From: Megasphaera sp. UBA1696
GTDB taxonomy: Bacteria > Bacillota > Negativicutes > Veillonellales > Megasphaeraceae
Assembly: GCA_002319965.1 (NCBI GenBank)
Contig: DCJQ01000041.1
Span: forward strand, 1 to 47,897
Direction: 5' to 3'
Length of the DNA: 47,897 nucleotides
Shown here: positions 32,286 through 41,411 of the stretch, piece after piece
Layout of the letters: each line of letters opens with the position of its first letter
Position numbering within the stretch: position 1 is the stretch's first letter
Notes under the pieces: model-generated
Databases searched by the model: none
What the model saw: the letters and a program-made list of their open reading frames with translations, nothing else
What the model was told of the DNA's origin: nothing
Made by a program: the position numbers and the translations under genes

Positions 32286-33725
32286 ATGAAAACGATCGTT
32301 GGCAACGTCATGCCCGAGGAAACGCGCATGGCTATCCTCGAGGAGGGGCGTCTTCGTGATTTCGCGGTGGAACGCGACGATGACATGCACATCGTTAATC
32401 ATATCTATAAAGGGACGATCCAGAATATTCTGCCGTCGCTCCAGGCTGCTTTCGTCAACATCGGCCGTCGTAAGAATGCTTTTATTTATATGGGAGATAT
32501 GTTTCCCCGGGCGGCGACGAAAGAGGAAATCCAGCAGATGCATCTGTCTGTCGGCCAGTCGGTCTTAGTCCAGGTCATTAAGGACGAACAGGGATCGAAA
32601 GGCCCTAAGGCGACGGCCAATGTCAGTTTGGCCGGCCGCTATGCCGTACTGATGCCGACCGTCGATTACATCGGCGTATCGAAAAAAATCCGCGATGAAG
32701 AAGAGCGGAACCGCCTGCGCGACATCGTGGCTGAAATAAAGCCGGACGGCATGGGCCTTATCATCCGCACCGTCGCCAAGGGCGTATCACGGGAAGAACT
32801 CTTAGGCGACCTTCAGTATTTACTGCGGACGTGGGACAGTATCCGCCAGCGTTATGCCTTGGCGAAGAAGCCGACCCTCTTGTACCGCGAAGCCGATTTA
32901 GTCATGCGCATGGTCCGCGATCATTTTACGGCCGACGTCAAACAAGTCGTCGTCGACAGCCGTGAAGCCTATGAACGCATCTGTCAGGTCTTTCCCGGTT
33001 CGCAGTGGCAGAGTCGTATCCGCCTCTACGAAGGGGACGAGCCGATTTTTGAACACTATGGCATCGAAGAAAGGCTCAAAGGCCTGATGTCACGCATCGT
33101 ACCCCTGCCGTCGGGGGGCAACTTGGTCATCGACCATACGGAAGCTTTGACCGTTATCGACGTCAACAGCAGCAAGTATACGGGCAACGGGACGACCCTT
33201 CAGGATACGATTTTTCACGTCAATAAAGAAGCGGCCATCGAAATCGCCCGCCAATTGCGACTGCGCGATATCGGCGGCATCATCATCATCGACTTCATCG
33301 ACATGGTCCAGCCTTTGAAACGCGATGAGATTTTGCAGATTTTGATCCGTGAGACGGCCATGGACTGCACCAAGACCCGGGTCCTCGGTATGACGGCCTT
33401 GAACCTCGTCGAAATCACCCGTAAAAAAGCCCGCCAAAGCTTGTACCAAGTACAGTTCGATCCCTGCGACGTCTGCGGCGGATCGGGCTATCTCTATTCG
33501 GCCGAAACGGTAGTCCTGCAAATCATCCGCCGTCTGCGCCATATGGCGGCGGCTCATCAGCTCCGCGGCGACGTCCTCATCGAAGCCCATCCGGACGTCT
33601 TGGCCCTCTTAAAGGATAAGAAGCGCAAGGCCGAATGGGAGCGGGAATTGAAGCGGACCCTCTATTTGGAAGCCTCAGACCATCCCAATCGGGAAGTATT
33701 CTCCATTTTATCGTATGCACCGTGA
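32286..33725 (+). CDS. rng: Ribonuclease G/E
   Basis: Single-strand endoribonuclease of the RNase E/G family, acting in rRNA maturation and mRNA decay. The 479-residue protein is of RNase G type, without the long scaffold tail. The S1 domain is at about residues 35-120 (HIYKGTIQNILPSLQAAFVNIG). The catalytic metal-binding region includes VIDVNSSKYTG and IIIIDFIDM. The zinc-link cysteines are Cys395 and Cys398 in CDVCGG. GGAGG precedes the ATG at 32286. Confidence 0.93.
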   Translation: MKTIVGNVMPEETRMAILEEGRLRDFAVERDDDMHIVNHIYKGTIQNILPSLQAAFVNIGRRKNAFIYMGDMFPRAATKEEIQQMHLSVGQSVLVQVIKDEQGSKGPKATANVSLAGRYAVLMPTVDYIGVSKKIRDEEERNRLRDIVAEIKPDGMGLIIRTVAKGVSREELLGDLQYLLRTWDSIRQRYALAKKPTLLYREADLVMRMVRDHFTADVKQVVVDSREAYERICQVFPGSQWQSRIRLYEGDEPIFEHYGIEERLKGLMSRIVPLPSGGNLVIDHTEALTVIDVNSSKYTGNGTTLQDTIFHVNKEAAIEIARQLRLRDIGGIIIIDFIDMVQPLKRDEILQILIRETAMDCTKTRVLGMTALNLVEITRKKARQSLYQVQFDPCDVCGGSGYLYSAETVVLQIIRRLRHMAAAHQLRGDVLIEAHPDVLALLKDKKRKAEWERELKRTLYLEASDHPNREVFSILSYAP

Positions 33726-33764
33726 TAAAAATCGGGCTCGGACGACCAAAAAGGAGGGAAGGCT

Positions 33765-34985
33765 ATGTTGGGAAAAAAAGTATTCATCGTATCGCTTTGC
33801 TTCGTGCTGACAGCCTTGTCGGCCCTGGCGTCGTCGCCGCAGGAAGGGTATGAACAGGCCCGCAGAGAAGTCCTGTCAGCCTGGCTGTCCATGGCCTCTT
33901 ATGACGATAAGCCCGGTGAAGCTGCCCGTCAGGAATTGATCCGCCGCGGCTGGGACATCGACCATCGGATTCAAAAAGATGATAAGTCCGAGTCGAAATT
34001 TCGCCTGGCTCGTAAGGGCAGGGACACGTTCGTCGCCGTCACGGGGACGGAAAGTTTGGCCGACGTCAAGTCCGATTTGAACCTCCACGCCATCCCTTAT
34101 CAAGAAGGGAATGAGGGCCGCCTCGAGGTCCATGCCGGCTTTTCCTATTATACGACGAACCTCCTCGATACACCTTACGAGGGGACGACGCTGAAACAGG
34201 CTTTAAAAGCCGACGCGGTATCGCAAAACGTGACTTTGACCGGTCATAGCCTCGGCGGGGCAGCGGCCCTCTTGGCGGCAGCCCGCCTTTATGATGAAGG
34301 CCTGTCGCAGATTCAGGTTGTCACTTTCGGCGCGCCGGCTGTGGGCAATTCGGCCTTTAACGAAACGTATGAACCGCTCCTTCATGTCGATCGCATCGTC
34401 ATGGCCGGTGATCCCGTGAAAGGGATTTTACAGACCGTCGATGGGACGTACAGCCAATTTTCCAAGGAAACGGTGTGGCAGAGTGCGCCGTCGGTGCAGC
34501 GCTTTGCCCATGACATCGTCGGCTATGCCGATGCGGCTTTGCGCCATTATTACGATGCCAAAGGGACCTATGAAGCCTCGCTGGGCCATCCCCTGGCGGC
34601 CGATGCGGCCCGGGCGACGACTCCTTCCGTTTGGGTCCTGCCGATGGCCGTGACCGTCGATGCGGCCCTTTCCGGGGATGTGCCGTATATGAAGCGGGCT
34701 GCCGACGATCAATTGGCCTACCGCCTCCATCCCTTATACGGGGCTTCTGAAACATCCTTGGCAGAGAATTTGAAAGCGGCCCGGGATAAGGGCTGTGAAG
34801 CCGTTTTAGTCCGCCGCCTTACGGGAAAAAGAGCGAAGAACAAGGACTATGATTTTGTCATGACCTATGAAGAAGTGTGGTACGACGTACAGAGCGGCAC
34901 CGCCCGGTCCGCCTTTTCCATGACCATGAATACCGAAAAGATGACGCCCATCTTGGCGCTTCTGGCCATGGCCGGCACGGCATAG
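33765..34985 (+). CDS. Secreted class 3 lipase-like alpha/beta hydrolase
   Basis: The 406-residue protein starts with a Sec signal peptide (about residues 1-23: basic start, VFIVSLCFVLTALSA core, cleavage near ALA). A class 3 lipase domain follows: the oxyanion region FVAVTGTES, the nucleophile elbow GHSLGGAA with Ser162, then VTFGAPAVGN and the candidate Asp in MAGDPV. Residues beyond about 270 were not recognised. AAGGAGG precedes the ATG at 33765. Likely in the periplasm or outside. The natural ester is unknown. Confidence 0.8.
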   Translation: MLGKKVFIVSLCFVLTALSALASSPQEGYEQARREVLSAWLSMASYDDKPGEAARQELIRRGWDIDHRIQKDDKSESKFRLARKGRDTFVAVTGTESLADVKSDLNLHAIPYQEGNEGRLEVHAGFSYYTTNLLDTPYEGTTLKQALKADAVSQNVTLTGHSLGGAAALLAAARLYDEGLSQIQVVTFGAPAVGNSAFNETYEPLLHVDRIVMAGDPVKGILQTVDGTYSQFSKETVWQSAPSVQRFAHDIVGYADAALRHYYDAKGTYEASLGHPLAADAARATTPSVWVLPMAVTVDAALSGDVPYMKRAADDQLAYRLHPLYGASETSLAENLKAARDKGCEAVLVRRLTGKRAKNKDYDFVMTYEEVWYDVQSGTARSAFSMTMNTEKMTPILALLAMAGTA

Positions 34986-34992
34986 GCTGAAG

Positions 34993-35063
34993 GGAAGGGG
35001 CAGATATGGCAGCTGTCCCTTTCCGACGCTTCGTCTTTCGTCGGGCTGTTACTGTGATTCTTA
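34993..35063 (+). promoter_or_regulatory. Two consecutive hairpins before trkA
   Basis: GGAAGGGGCAG/CTGTCCCTTTCC (imperfect) and CCGACG/CGTCGG form two stems in the lipase-trkA gap, without a good T-run. They could be a weak terminator or a processing site. Confidence 0.3.
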
Positions 35064-35079
35064 TGAGGAGGTTTTTCCT

Positions 35080-36423
35080 TTGCGCATAGTTGTCGTAGGG
35101 GCCGGCAAGCTGGGCTACAGCATTGCCGAGCTGTTATCGCATGAACAATTTGATATCGTCGTCGTCGACCATGATGAAGAACGGCTGGAGGTCGTCCGCA
35201 ACACCCTCGACGTACTGACCATTCTGGCCAACGGTGCCAGTCCGGTTACGATGGATGATCCCGATATTCACGGATCGGACCTCCTCGTCGCTTGTACGGC
35301 GACGGATGAAGTCAATCTGGTTACCTGTATTTTAGCCAAGAAACACGGCATCAAATATACGGCCGTCCGCATCCGCGACATGCAGTTCCTGACCGGGGCC
35401 AAGGATTATCTGAAAAAGAATTTTGATATCGACTTGGTCATCAATCCGGAAATGATCACGGCCCGTGAAATCAACCGGATTCTCCTGACGCCGGCGGCAC
35501 TCAATGTCGAAGATTTCGCCAATGGCAAGGTCCGTCTGTTTGAAACCAAGATCACCCGCCATTCGCCGTTGGTCAACGTGCCTTTTAAAAATATGAATAT
35601 GCCTCCGTCGGTCTTGGTCGGCATGATTTTCCGCGACCAGCGTATGATCATCCCTCACGGCGACGACCGCCTCTATCCGCACGACAATGCTTATTTTATC
35701 GGCGATGCCAAGGCCATTGAAAAATTCAGTGAGAATTTTGTGCCCAGCAATATCGAAGCCATCGAACGGGTCATCATCATCGGTGCCGGCCGGTCGGGCC
35801 GCTTCTTGGCCCCCATGCTGGATAAAGAAGGCTTCCAGGTCAAGATTTTCGATAAGGATCATGAACGGTGTTTGCAAGTGGCCGAACTGATGGATGACGG
35901 ACTGGCTATCCACGGCGACGGTACCGATATCGACCTCTTAGAGCAGGAAGGGATTGCCGATGCCGATGTCGTCATCTGCCTGACCGACGACGACCGTCTG
36001 AATTTGATGCTGGCCCTGATTGCCAAGCATCTGGGGGCTAAGAAGACCATCGTTCGCGTATCCCGTATCGAATACGGCGGACTTATGGAAAAAGTCGGCG
36101 TCGATATCGTCTTATCGACGCGGCTCTTGTCAGCCGGGGAAGTCCTGGCCTTTGCCCGGGGCGGCGTCGTATCGGTATCGCTTCTCGAAGGGGCCAAGGC
36201 CGAAGCCGTCGAAGTCATCGTCCAGGAAGGGGCTCCGGTCATCGGCCAGCGGCTGATGGATCTCAGCCTGCCGAAGGAATGTCTGATTTGCGCCTATGTC
36301 CGCGGCGGGGAAGCGTACATTCCGAACGGCCAGTCGGTGCTTCTGGAAGGCGACCGGATCATCCTTTTCAGTCAGGCAGAACATTCGCAAAAGGTCATGC
36401 AGTACTTTAAAGGCAGGGAGTAG
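35080..36423 (+). CDS. trkA: Trk potassium uptake regulator TrkA
   Basis: Peripheral NAD(H)/nucleotide-binding gate of the TrkH potassium channel. The 447 residues contain two RCK units. Each opens with a Rossmann glycine motif (VVVGAGKLGYSIA at residue 4; IIIGAGRSGRFLA at about 232) and ends with a TrkA-C domain. The start is TTG 35080, eight bases after GAGGAGG; there is no nearby ATG. TrkH follows one base after the stop. Confidence 0.93.
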   Translation: MRIVVVGAGKLGYSIAELLSHEQFDIVVVDHDEERLEVVRNTLDVLTILANGASPVTMDDPDIHGSDLLVACTATDEVNLVTCILAKKHGIKYTAVRIRDMQFLTGAKDYLKKNFDIDLVINPEMITAREINRILLTPAALNVEDFANGKVRLFETKITRHSPLVNVPFKNMNMPPSVLVGMIFRDQRMIIPHGDDRLYPHDNAYFIGDAKAIEKFSENFVPSNIEAIERVIIIGAGRSGRFLAPMLDKEGFQVKIFDKDHERCLQVAELMDDGLAIHGDGTDIDLLEQEGIADADVVICLTDDDRLNLMLALIAKHLGAKKTIVRVSRIEYGGLMEKVGVDIVLSTRLLSAGEVLAFARGGVVSVSLLEGAKAEAVEVIVQEGAPVIGQRLMDLSLPKECLICAYVRGGEAYIPNGQSVLLEGDRIILFSQAEHSQKVMQYFKGRE

Positions 36424-36424
36424 C

Positions 36425-37879
36425 ATGGACAGACATATCTTGTTCTATCTTGTCGGCAGGCTCATCCTGGTCAACGGACTGAGCCTGATCATTCCTCTGA
36501 CCGCCGGCCTCCTTTGGGGCGAAAGGGGGCTCTTATACTTCGGCCCGTCCCTGATGGCAGCCGTGGCCTTATCGGCGTTTTGCCTCTATCGCGGCCGCCA
36601 TCATAAGCGCCAGGTCGGAGCCGGCGAGGGAGCCTGGTACATGGTCCTCGTATGGCTGATCCTGAGCCTGCTGGGGATGGTGCCCTATGTCATGGCCGGT
36701 GTCTTTACTTCGCCGGCCGATGCTTTTTTTGAAAGTGTATCGGCCTTTACGACGACGGGAACGTCGGTCCTGGCAGACGGCGGCGCCGCTCTTCCGTCAT
36801 CGCTCCTCTTATGGCACAGCCTCATGGGCTGGCTGGGGGGCTTGAACTTTATCCTCATGCTGGTTTCGGTCATGCCCCTGGTAAGCGGCTGTTTCGGCTT
36901 GACCCTGTCGGTCCATCAAAGTGTGTCTTTCAGCCCCATGGTGGCCAGCATGCAGGAATCTGCCCGCAAGGTGGGCTGCATCTATTTGGTCATTACGATG
37001 TTTTCCGTGTGCCTCTATTGGCTGGCCGGCCTTTCGCCGACGGCAGCCGTCAATCAAGGCCTTATGACCTTGTCGACGAGCGGCGGCGATTCGCTCTTCG
37101 ATTTTCTCCGTTACGACAGTCGGGCCCTCGAAGGTGCCGGTGCCCTTTCGATGCTCTTGGCCAGCGGCAACTTTCTCTTGTACTGGAAGGTCTGGGAACG
37201 GCGCAGCTTGAAGATCTTTCTGCACGACGCCGAATTGCGGTATTTTTTCATCATGTTCCTCAGTGTCAGTGCCGTCGTATCCTTTCACCTGTGGCACTAC
37301 GGCATCTATGATGGCTGGGATAATCTGCGCTACGGTTTTTTCCAGGTCTTATCCTTTATCAGTACCAGTGGTTTTGCTTCGACGTCGATGGAGTCCTGGC
37401 CGGAATTTGATAAGTATGTCCTGTTTTTACTGGCCTTTATCGGCGGCTGTATCGGTTCGTCGACAGGGGGGCTCAAGGTCATGCGCTTCATGGTGCTGTT
37501 TAAAATGACCTCTCGAGAACTGCAGCGGACCCTCCACCCGCATATGGTCGTGTCCTTGAAAATAGACGGTGTTCCCGTCGATATGAAGATTGTCAGCCGC
37601 GTCCTCAGTTACTTTTTTTTAGTCATCATCACCTTTTTTGCATCGATGCTGATCATTTCCTTAGCCGGCGTCACCCCGATTCAGGCCATGGCCATGGCTG
37701 TCGGCTGTCTCTCCAGTGTCGGTTCGACGATGGCCCTCTTTGGCGTCACCGATGTGGCATCGCTCCCGGCGTGGACCAAGGTATACTGCGGTTTTTTAAT
37801 GATTTTAGGCCGCATTGAAATCTTTCCCATTCTGTTGGTCCTTCAGCACAGTGTCAGCTATGTCTGGCGCCGTTGGTAA
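36425..37879 (+). CDS. trkH: Trk potassium channel subunit TrkH
   Basis: Potassium-translocating subunit. The 484-residue membrane protein has four pore repeats of the superfamily, with selectivity-filter-like segments such as SAFTTTGTSVL, STSGGDSLF, STSGFAST and SSVGSTMAL. The ATG at 36425 sits right after the trkA stop, with GGGAG a few bases upstream; a longer frame lies inside trkA. TrkA and TrkH are expressed together and form one uptake system. Confidence 0.92.
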   Translation: MDRHILFYLVGRLILVNGLSLIIPLTAGLLWGERGLLYFGPSLMAAVALSAFCLYRGRHHKRQVGAGEGAWYMVLVWLILSLLGMVPYVMAGVFTSPADAFFESVSAFTTTGTSVLADGGAALPSSLLLWHSLMGWLGGLNFILMLVSVMPLVSGCFGLTLSVHQSVSFSPMVASMQESARKVGCIYLVITMFSVCLYWLAGLSPTAAVNQGLMTLSTSGGDSLFDFLRYDSRALEGAGALSMLLASGNFLLYWKVWERRSLKIFLHDAELRYFFIMFLSVSAVVSFHLWHYGIYDGWDNLRYGFFQVLSFISTSGFASTSMESWPEFDKYVLFLLAFIGGCIGSSTGGLKVMRFMVLFKMTSRELQRTLHPHMVVSLKIDGVPVDMKIVSRVLSYFFLVIITFFASMLIISLAGVTPIQAMAMAVGCLSSVGSTMALFGVTDVASLPAWTKVYCGFLMILGRIEIFPILLVLQHSVSYVWRRW

Positions 37880-37929
37880 GAACGAGGTGTGGACAGAAGC
37901 CCTTCCGTTAAAAAACAATTAAATCTACC

Positions 37930-37957
37930 TTAGACCATCTCCTTTTCATGCTATGCT
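37930..37957 (+). promoter_or_regulatory. Promoter inside the hairpin before the pilus operon
   Basis: TTAGAC (37930-37935), a 16-base spacer, and TATGCT (37952-37957) with extended TGC. The -10 is in the loop of the terminator hairpin, so a transcript starting near 37964 would lack the left arm and leave the ribosome binding site free. Confidence 0.5.
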
Positions 37958-37980
37958 GGCAGGGAAAGGAGATTTTTTTT
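37937..37980 (+). terminator. Terminator hairpin that contains the pilus operon's ribosome binding site
   Basis: ATCTCCTTTTC (37937-37947) pairs with GGAAAGGAGAT (37963-37973) and eight T follow, ending directly at the ATG of the next gene. AAAGGAGA in the right arm is that gene's Shine-Dalgarno sequence. Transcripts reading through from trkH would terminate or have the site sequestered. Confidence 0.7.
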
Positions 37981-39030
37981 ATGGATGTGAACGCTTTATT
38001 TCAACAAGCCGTCGCGGCCGGTGCCAGTGATATTCATATCGAACCTCTGGATGAATTCGTCCGCATCCGCTGGCGAAAAGACGGCGTCCTCCATACGGCA
38101 GGAAAATTGCCTCGCCAGCGCCTCGAAAGTCTCGTCAGCCGCATCAAGGTCTTGGCCGGCCTCGATATTGCCAATCGGCGCCTGCCTCAGGACGGGCGCA
38201 TCGTTTGGAACGATGGAAGGCGGCGTCTCGACCTTCGCATCAGCACCTTGCCGACGGTTCGCGGGGAGAAAATCGTCGTCCGCATCCTCGACGGCAAGCG
38301 TTTGCCCTTGGAGTTGTCGGCCCTCGGCATGGACGGTGAAGCCCGAGCCTGCTTAGAGAAACTGGTCTGCCGCCGGCAGGGGCTGATCCTCATTTGCGGA
38401 CCGACGGGGAGCGGCAAGACGACGACCCTCTACGCCGCCCTTGGCCATATTCACGATGAGCATCTCAGCATTGCTACCTTAGAAGACCCGGTGGAAATCC
38501 TGATCGACGGCCTGTCTCAGAGTCAGGTGCAGCCAAAAGGCGGTATGGTCTTTCAAAACGGGCTGCGGGCCCTCTTGCGCCAGGACCCGGACGTCCTCGT
38601 CGTCGGTGAGATCCGCGACGGGGAAACGGCACAGATTGCCGTCCGGGCGGCCCTTACGGGGCATGTCGTGTTCAGTACCCTTCATGCACCGAGTGCCGTC
38701 GAAGCAGCCGTCCGCTTGAGCGATATGGGCGTTCCGGCCTACTTAGCTGCCGACGCCTTGACGGGCATCGTGTCTCAGCGCCTCGTTCGCCGTAAGACGG
38801 CTTCCGGCGATTATGAAGGCCGCTTTTGTCTCTGTGAAGTCGTGCCGGCCGGCCCCTGTTTTAAAGACGCCCTTCGCCGCCGTGTCGACCTTCCGGCGTT
38901 GACGGCAGCGGCAGAAGGTGACGGTGCCGTCTTGTTACCGGCAGTCATACAGCGGGCCCTTGCCAGCGGATTGACCGACGAAGCCGAACTTCGCCGTGTC
39001 TGTGAGGGAGGACGAGACTTATGGACATGA
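37981..39030 (+). CDS. Type IV pilus / competence assembly ATPase (PilB/GspE/ComGA-like)
   Basis: Hexameric ATPase that powers pilus or pseudopilus extension at the inner membrane. At 349 residues it is shorter than PilB and nearer ComGA, lacking the N1 domain. All motifs are present: N-terminal GASDIHIEPLDEFVRIRWRK, Walker A GPTGSGKTTTL, Asp box TLEDPVE, Walker B DPDVLVVGEIRD and His box TGHVVFSTLHA. The ATG at 37981 has AAAGGAGA as binding site in the hairpin just described. First of twelve tightly packed genes. Overlaps the PilT-like gene by 10 bases. Confidence 0.9.
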   Translation: MDVNALFQQAVAAGASDIHIEPLDEFVRIRWRKDGVLHTAGKLPRQRLESLVSRIKVLAGLDIANRRLPQDGRIVWNDGRRRLDLRISTLPTVRGEKIVVRILDGKRLPLELSALGMDGEARACLEKLVCRRQGLILICGPTGSGKTTTLYAALGHIHDEHLSIATLEDPVEILIDGLSQSQVQPKGGMVFQNGLRALLRQDPDVLVVGEIRDGETAQIAVRAALTGHVVFSTLHAPSAVEAAVRLSDMGVPAYLAADALTGIVSQRLVRRKTASGDYEGRFCLCEVVPAGPCFKDALRRRVDLPALTAAAEGDGAVLLPAVIQRALASGLTDEAELRRVCEGGRDLWT

Positions 39031-39977
39031 CCGCCCTTATGGAACGGGCCATTGCCGGTCGGGCTTCGGACCTCCATCTCCAAGAGGGACGGCCGCCGAT
39101 GATGCGGGTAGCTGCGGGACTTTCATCGGTTTCTATGGAATCCGTAGACCGTTCCGGGATGGACCGGGCCCTTCACGCCATCGGCTGGCCTTCCGAACGC
39201 GACGGTGACGGGGCTTTTTCATGGAATTCGTCCCTTCGCTGCCGCCTCCACGTCTGTCGGGAAGAAGCCGGGCTGCACCTGGCCATTCGCTTCCTCTATC
39301 CTTTGGCAGATCTCCCGGAAGATCGGGATCAGCTTTTGTTGACCCGTCTCGGAACGTTGTCGAGCGGATTGGTCTTGGTCTCAGGGCCGACGGGAAGCGG
39401 CAAGACGACGGCCTTGTGGCGGATTTTACACGGCATCAATGAGCGGCGCCGGTGCCATATCGTCACCTTGGAAGACCCGATTGAATACGTGGAAAGAGGG
39501 GACAAAGCACTCATTACCCAGCGCGAATTGGGCCGCCATTTTCCGTCCTTTCAGGAAGGCATCCGTCAGGCCCTGCGGCAGGATCCGGATGTCATCCTCA
39601 TCGGGGAGATGCGCGATCGGGAAACGATGGATGCGGCCTTGACGGCGGCTGAAACGGGACATCTCGTTTTTTCGACGCTGCACACGCCGTCAGCTGTCCA
39701 TACGGTAAGCCGCATTGCCAGTGCCTACGGGTCCGACGGGCAGGAGGAAGTCCGCCATCGCCTGTCTATGGTGCTGCAGGCCGTCCTTTCCCAGCGATTG
39801 GTTGCCTGTGGGGAAAAGGTGGGTGTGGCTCGGGAAATTTTGGTTCGTACACCGGCGGTTTCCCAGCTCATTCGCAGCGGCAAGGAGCATCAGCTGCCGA
39901 CGGTCATGCAGACCGGGGCGGCCCTGGGCATGCGAACCATGGATCAGGCCTTGGTCCGCTTGACGAAAGGAGGCTGA
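39021..39977 (+). CDS. Pilus retraction ATPase (PilT-like)
   Basis: The paralogous ATPase that depolymerises pili. It is 318 residues, with Walker A GPTGSGKTTAL, Asp box VTLEDPIEYV, Walker B DPDVILIGEMRDRETM and His box TGHLVFSTLHTPSA; EMRD matches PilT better than the EIRD of its neighbour. The presence of a PilT suggests dynamic, retractable pili rather than a pure secretion pseudopilus. The start at 39021 overlaps the previous gene; GGGAGG lies upstream. Confidence 0.87.
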   Translation: MDMTALMERAIAGRASDLHLQEGRPPMMRVAAGLSSVSMESVDRSGMDRALHAIGWPSERDGDGAFSWNSSLRCRLHVCREEAGLHLAIRFLYPLADLPEDRDQLLLTRLGTLSSGLVLVSGPTGSGKTTALWRILHGINERRRCHIVTLEDPIEYVERGDKALITQRELGRHFPSFQEGIRQALRQDPDVILIGEMRDRETMDAALTAAETGHLVFSTLHTPSAVHTVSRIASAYGSDGQEEVRHRLSMVLQAVLSQRLVACGEKVGVAREILVRTPAVSQLIRSGKEHQLPTVMQTGAALGMRTMDQALVRLTKGG

Positions 39978-39979
39978 CG

Positions 39980-41032
39980 ATGTTTTCACCCTCGCCGCGA
40001 CTCGACGGGAAAAGCCTGGCTTTTTTCTTTCGCCAATTGGGGATGCTCTTGACCAGCGGCGTCCCTTTAGTCCAAGCCTGGAAACTATTGACGTCGGATA
40101 TGAAGAAAAAACGCCGACAAGCCCTGCATACGGCGGCTCTTCACATGGAGCAGGGAATCCGTCCATCGCTGGCCATGAGCCGTTGTCAGGCTTTTCCCAC
40201 CTTGGCCTGCCGACTCATCGAAGCCGGGGAACAGACGGGGAATCTCGATACCATCTGTCAGGTCCTGGCTGATTTTTATACCCGAGCCGAGAAAGACCGC
40301 CGCGTCTTCTTTGAAGCCTTAGCCTATCCGGTCTTCTTATTGGCCTGTCTCTTGCTTTTGATGACGGGTGCCGTGTTCTTCATCATTCCCGTCTTTGTCG
40401 ACATGATGGCACAGATGGACGTGGCTGTCCCCAAGGGGACGCAGTACCTCCTTTCGGTTTGCGGCTGGCTCCGCCGGCATGGCATCTATATCCCTTTGGG
40501 AATAAGCCTGACGAGTTTCTTCCTGGGGCGGGCCTGGCGGGACGACACGTATCGGCTGGCGATGGAAAGAGCCGTCCTTCGTATTCCCGGTATTCAGTCC
40601 TTGTTTTTGGCGTGGGCCTGGCAGCGCTTCAGCCGCATCTTAGCCGTCCAGTTGTCCGCCGGAATTCCCTTATTGGAATGTCTGTCCGGCGCCGGCGCCG
40701 TCGTACCGTCGCTCTCGTTTCAGAACTACGTCCGCCGCCTCCGTTTTCGGTTGGAACGGGGACAGACCTTCAGTCGGGCTGTTCACGACAGTCCTTATGG
40801 CACGGCCTATATCGAAACCATGCTCACGGTCGGTGAAATGACCGGGAAATATGATGATGCCTTAACGGCCATTGCCCTTTATTATGACAGCCGCCTTCGT
40901 CGGTGGGCGGCCGGGATGCAGCGCTGGCTGGGGCCCTTTGTCCTGATCCTTGTCGGCGTCTTTATGGGCTTTTTACTGTTTTCTCTGCTCTTGCCGCTGC
41001 TCGATATGGCATCTTCCGTCGTTACTTCTTGA
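39980..41032 (+). CDS. Type IV pilus/type II secretion platform protein (PilC/GspF-like)
   Basis: Inner-membrane platform on which the ATPases act. The 350-residue protein has the duplicated GspF domain. The first copy (about 10-130) begins FFRQLGMLLTSGVPLVQAWK; the second (about 210-330) has FSRILAVQLSAGIPLLECL. Three membrane segments are visible at about 115-140, 170-188 and 315-340. The ATG at 39980 lies two bases after the pilT stop, with AAAGGAGG upstream. Confidence 0.88.
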   Translation: MFSPSPRLDGKSLAFFFRQLGMLLTSGVPLVQAWKLLTSDMKKKRRQALHTAALHMEQGIRPSLAMSRCQAFPTLACRLIEAGEQTGNLDTICQVLADFYTRAEKDRRVFFEALAYPVFLLACLLLLMTGAVFFIIPVFVDMMAQMDVAVPKGTQYLLSVCGWLRRHGIYIPLGISLTSFFLGRAWRDDTYRLAMERAVLRIPGIQSLFLAWAWQRFSRILAVQLSAGIPLLECLSGAGAVVPSLSFQNYVRRLRFRLERGQTFSRAVHDSPYGTAYIETMLTVGEMTGKYDDALTAIALYYDSRLRRWAAGMQRWLGPFVLILVGVFMGFLLFSLLLPLLDMASSVVTS

Positions 41033-41045
41033 AAGGAGTCTTATC

Positions 41046-41411
41046 ATGACTATGCGAAATGGTTTTTCCATGTTAGAAATGTTAATCTGTGTCTCCATCA
41101 TCCTGGTCTTTGCGTCCTTTGCCGTACCGAAGTTCACATCGGCGACCAAGACGGCGCAGGAAGCCAAGGTACAGGCCGATATCCGCACCATCAGCAATGC
41201 AGCTGCCCTTTATGAAATCGACCACGGTGAATTCCCGACGACTGTCGATGAATTGGTCAACGTCGACGGCCAAGGGCGGCAGTACCTGCAGTTCAAGCCG
41301 CTGACGCCGGATAAAGAAGAGTACCGCATCGAAAATGGTGTCGTTTCTGCCGATTATAACGATAAGCATTATTCTTCCGATGTTGACGCCGCTTCGCCGT
41401 CCGGTCAGTAA
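41046..41411 (+). CDS. Major type IV pilin / ComGC-like pseudopilin
   Basis: Precursor with a class III signal: leader MTMRNG, then F-S-M-L-E with Glu at mature position 5 and the hydrophobic helix MLICVSIILVFASFAV. The mature protein (about 115 residues) continues with the amphipathic helix and a small head containing TISNAAALYEIDHGEFP, typical of GspG-like pseudopilins. AAAGGAG lies seven bases before the ATG at 41046; the second ATG (41052) would give a very short leader. It is the only pilin in this operon with Glu5, so it should be the main subunit. Confidence 0.88.
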   Translation: MTMRNGFSMLEMLICVSIILVFASFAVPKFTSATKTAQEAKVQADIRTISNAAALYEIDHGEFPTTVDELVNVDGQGRQYLQFKPLTPDKEEYRIENGVVSADYNDKHYSSDVDAASPSGQ

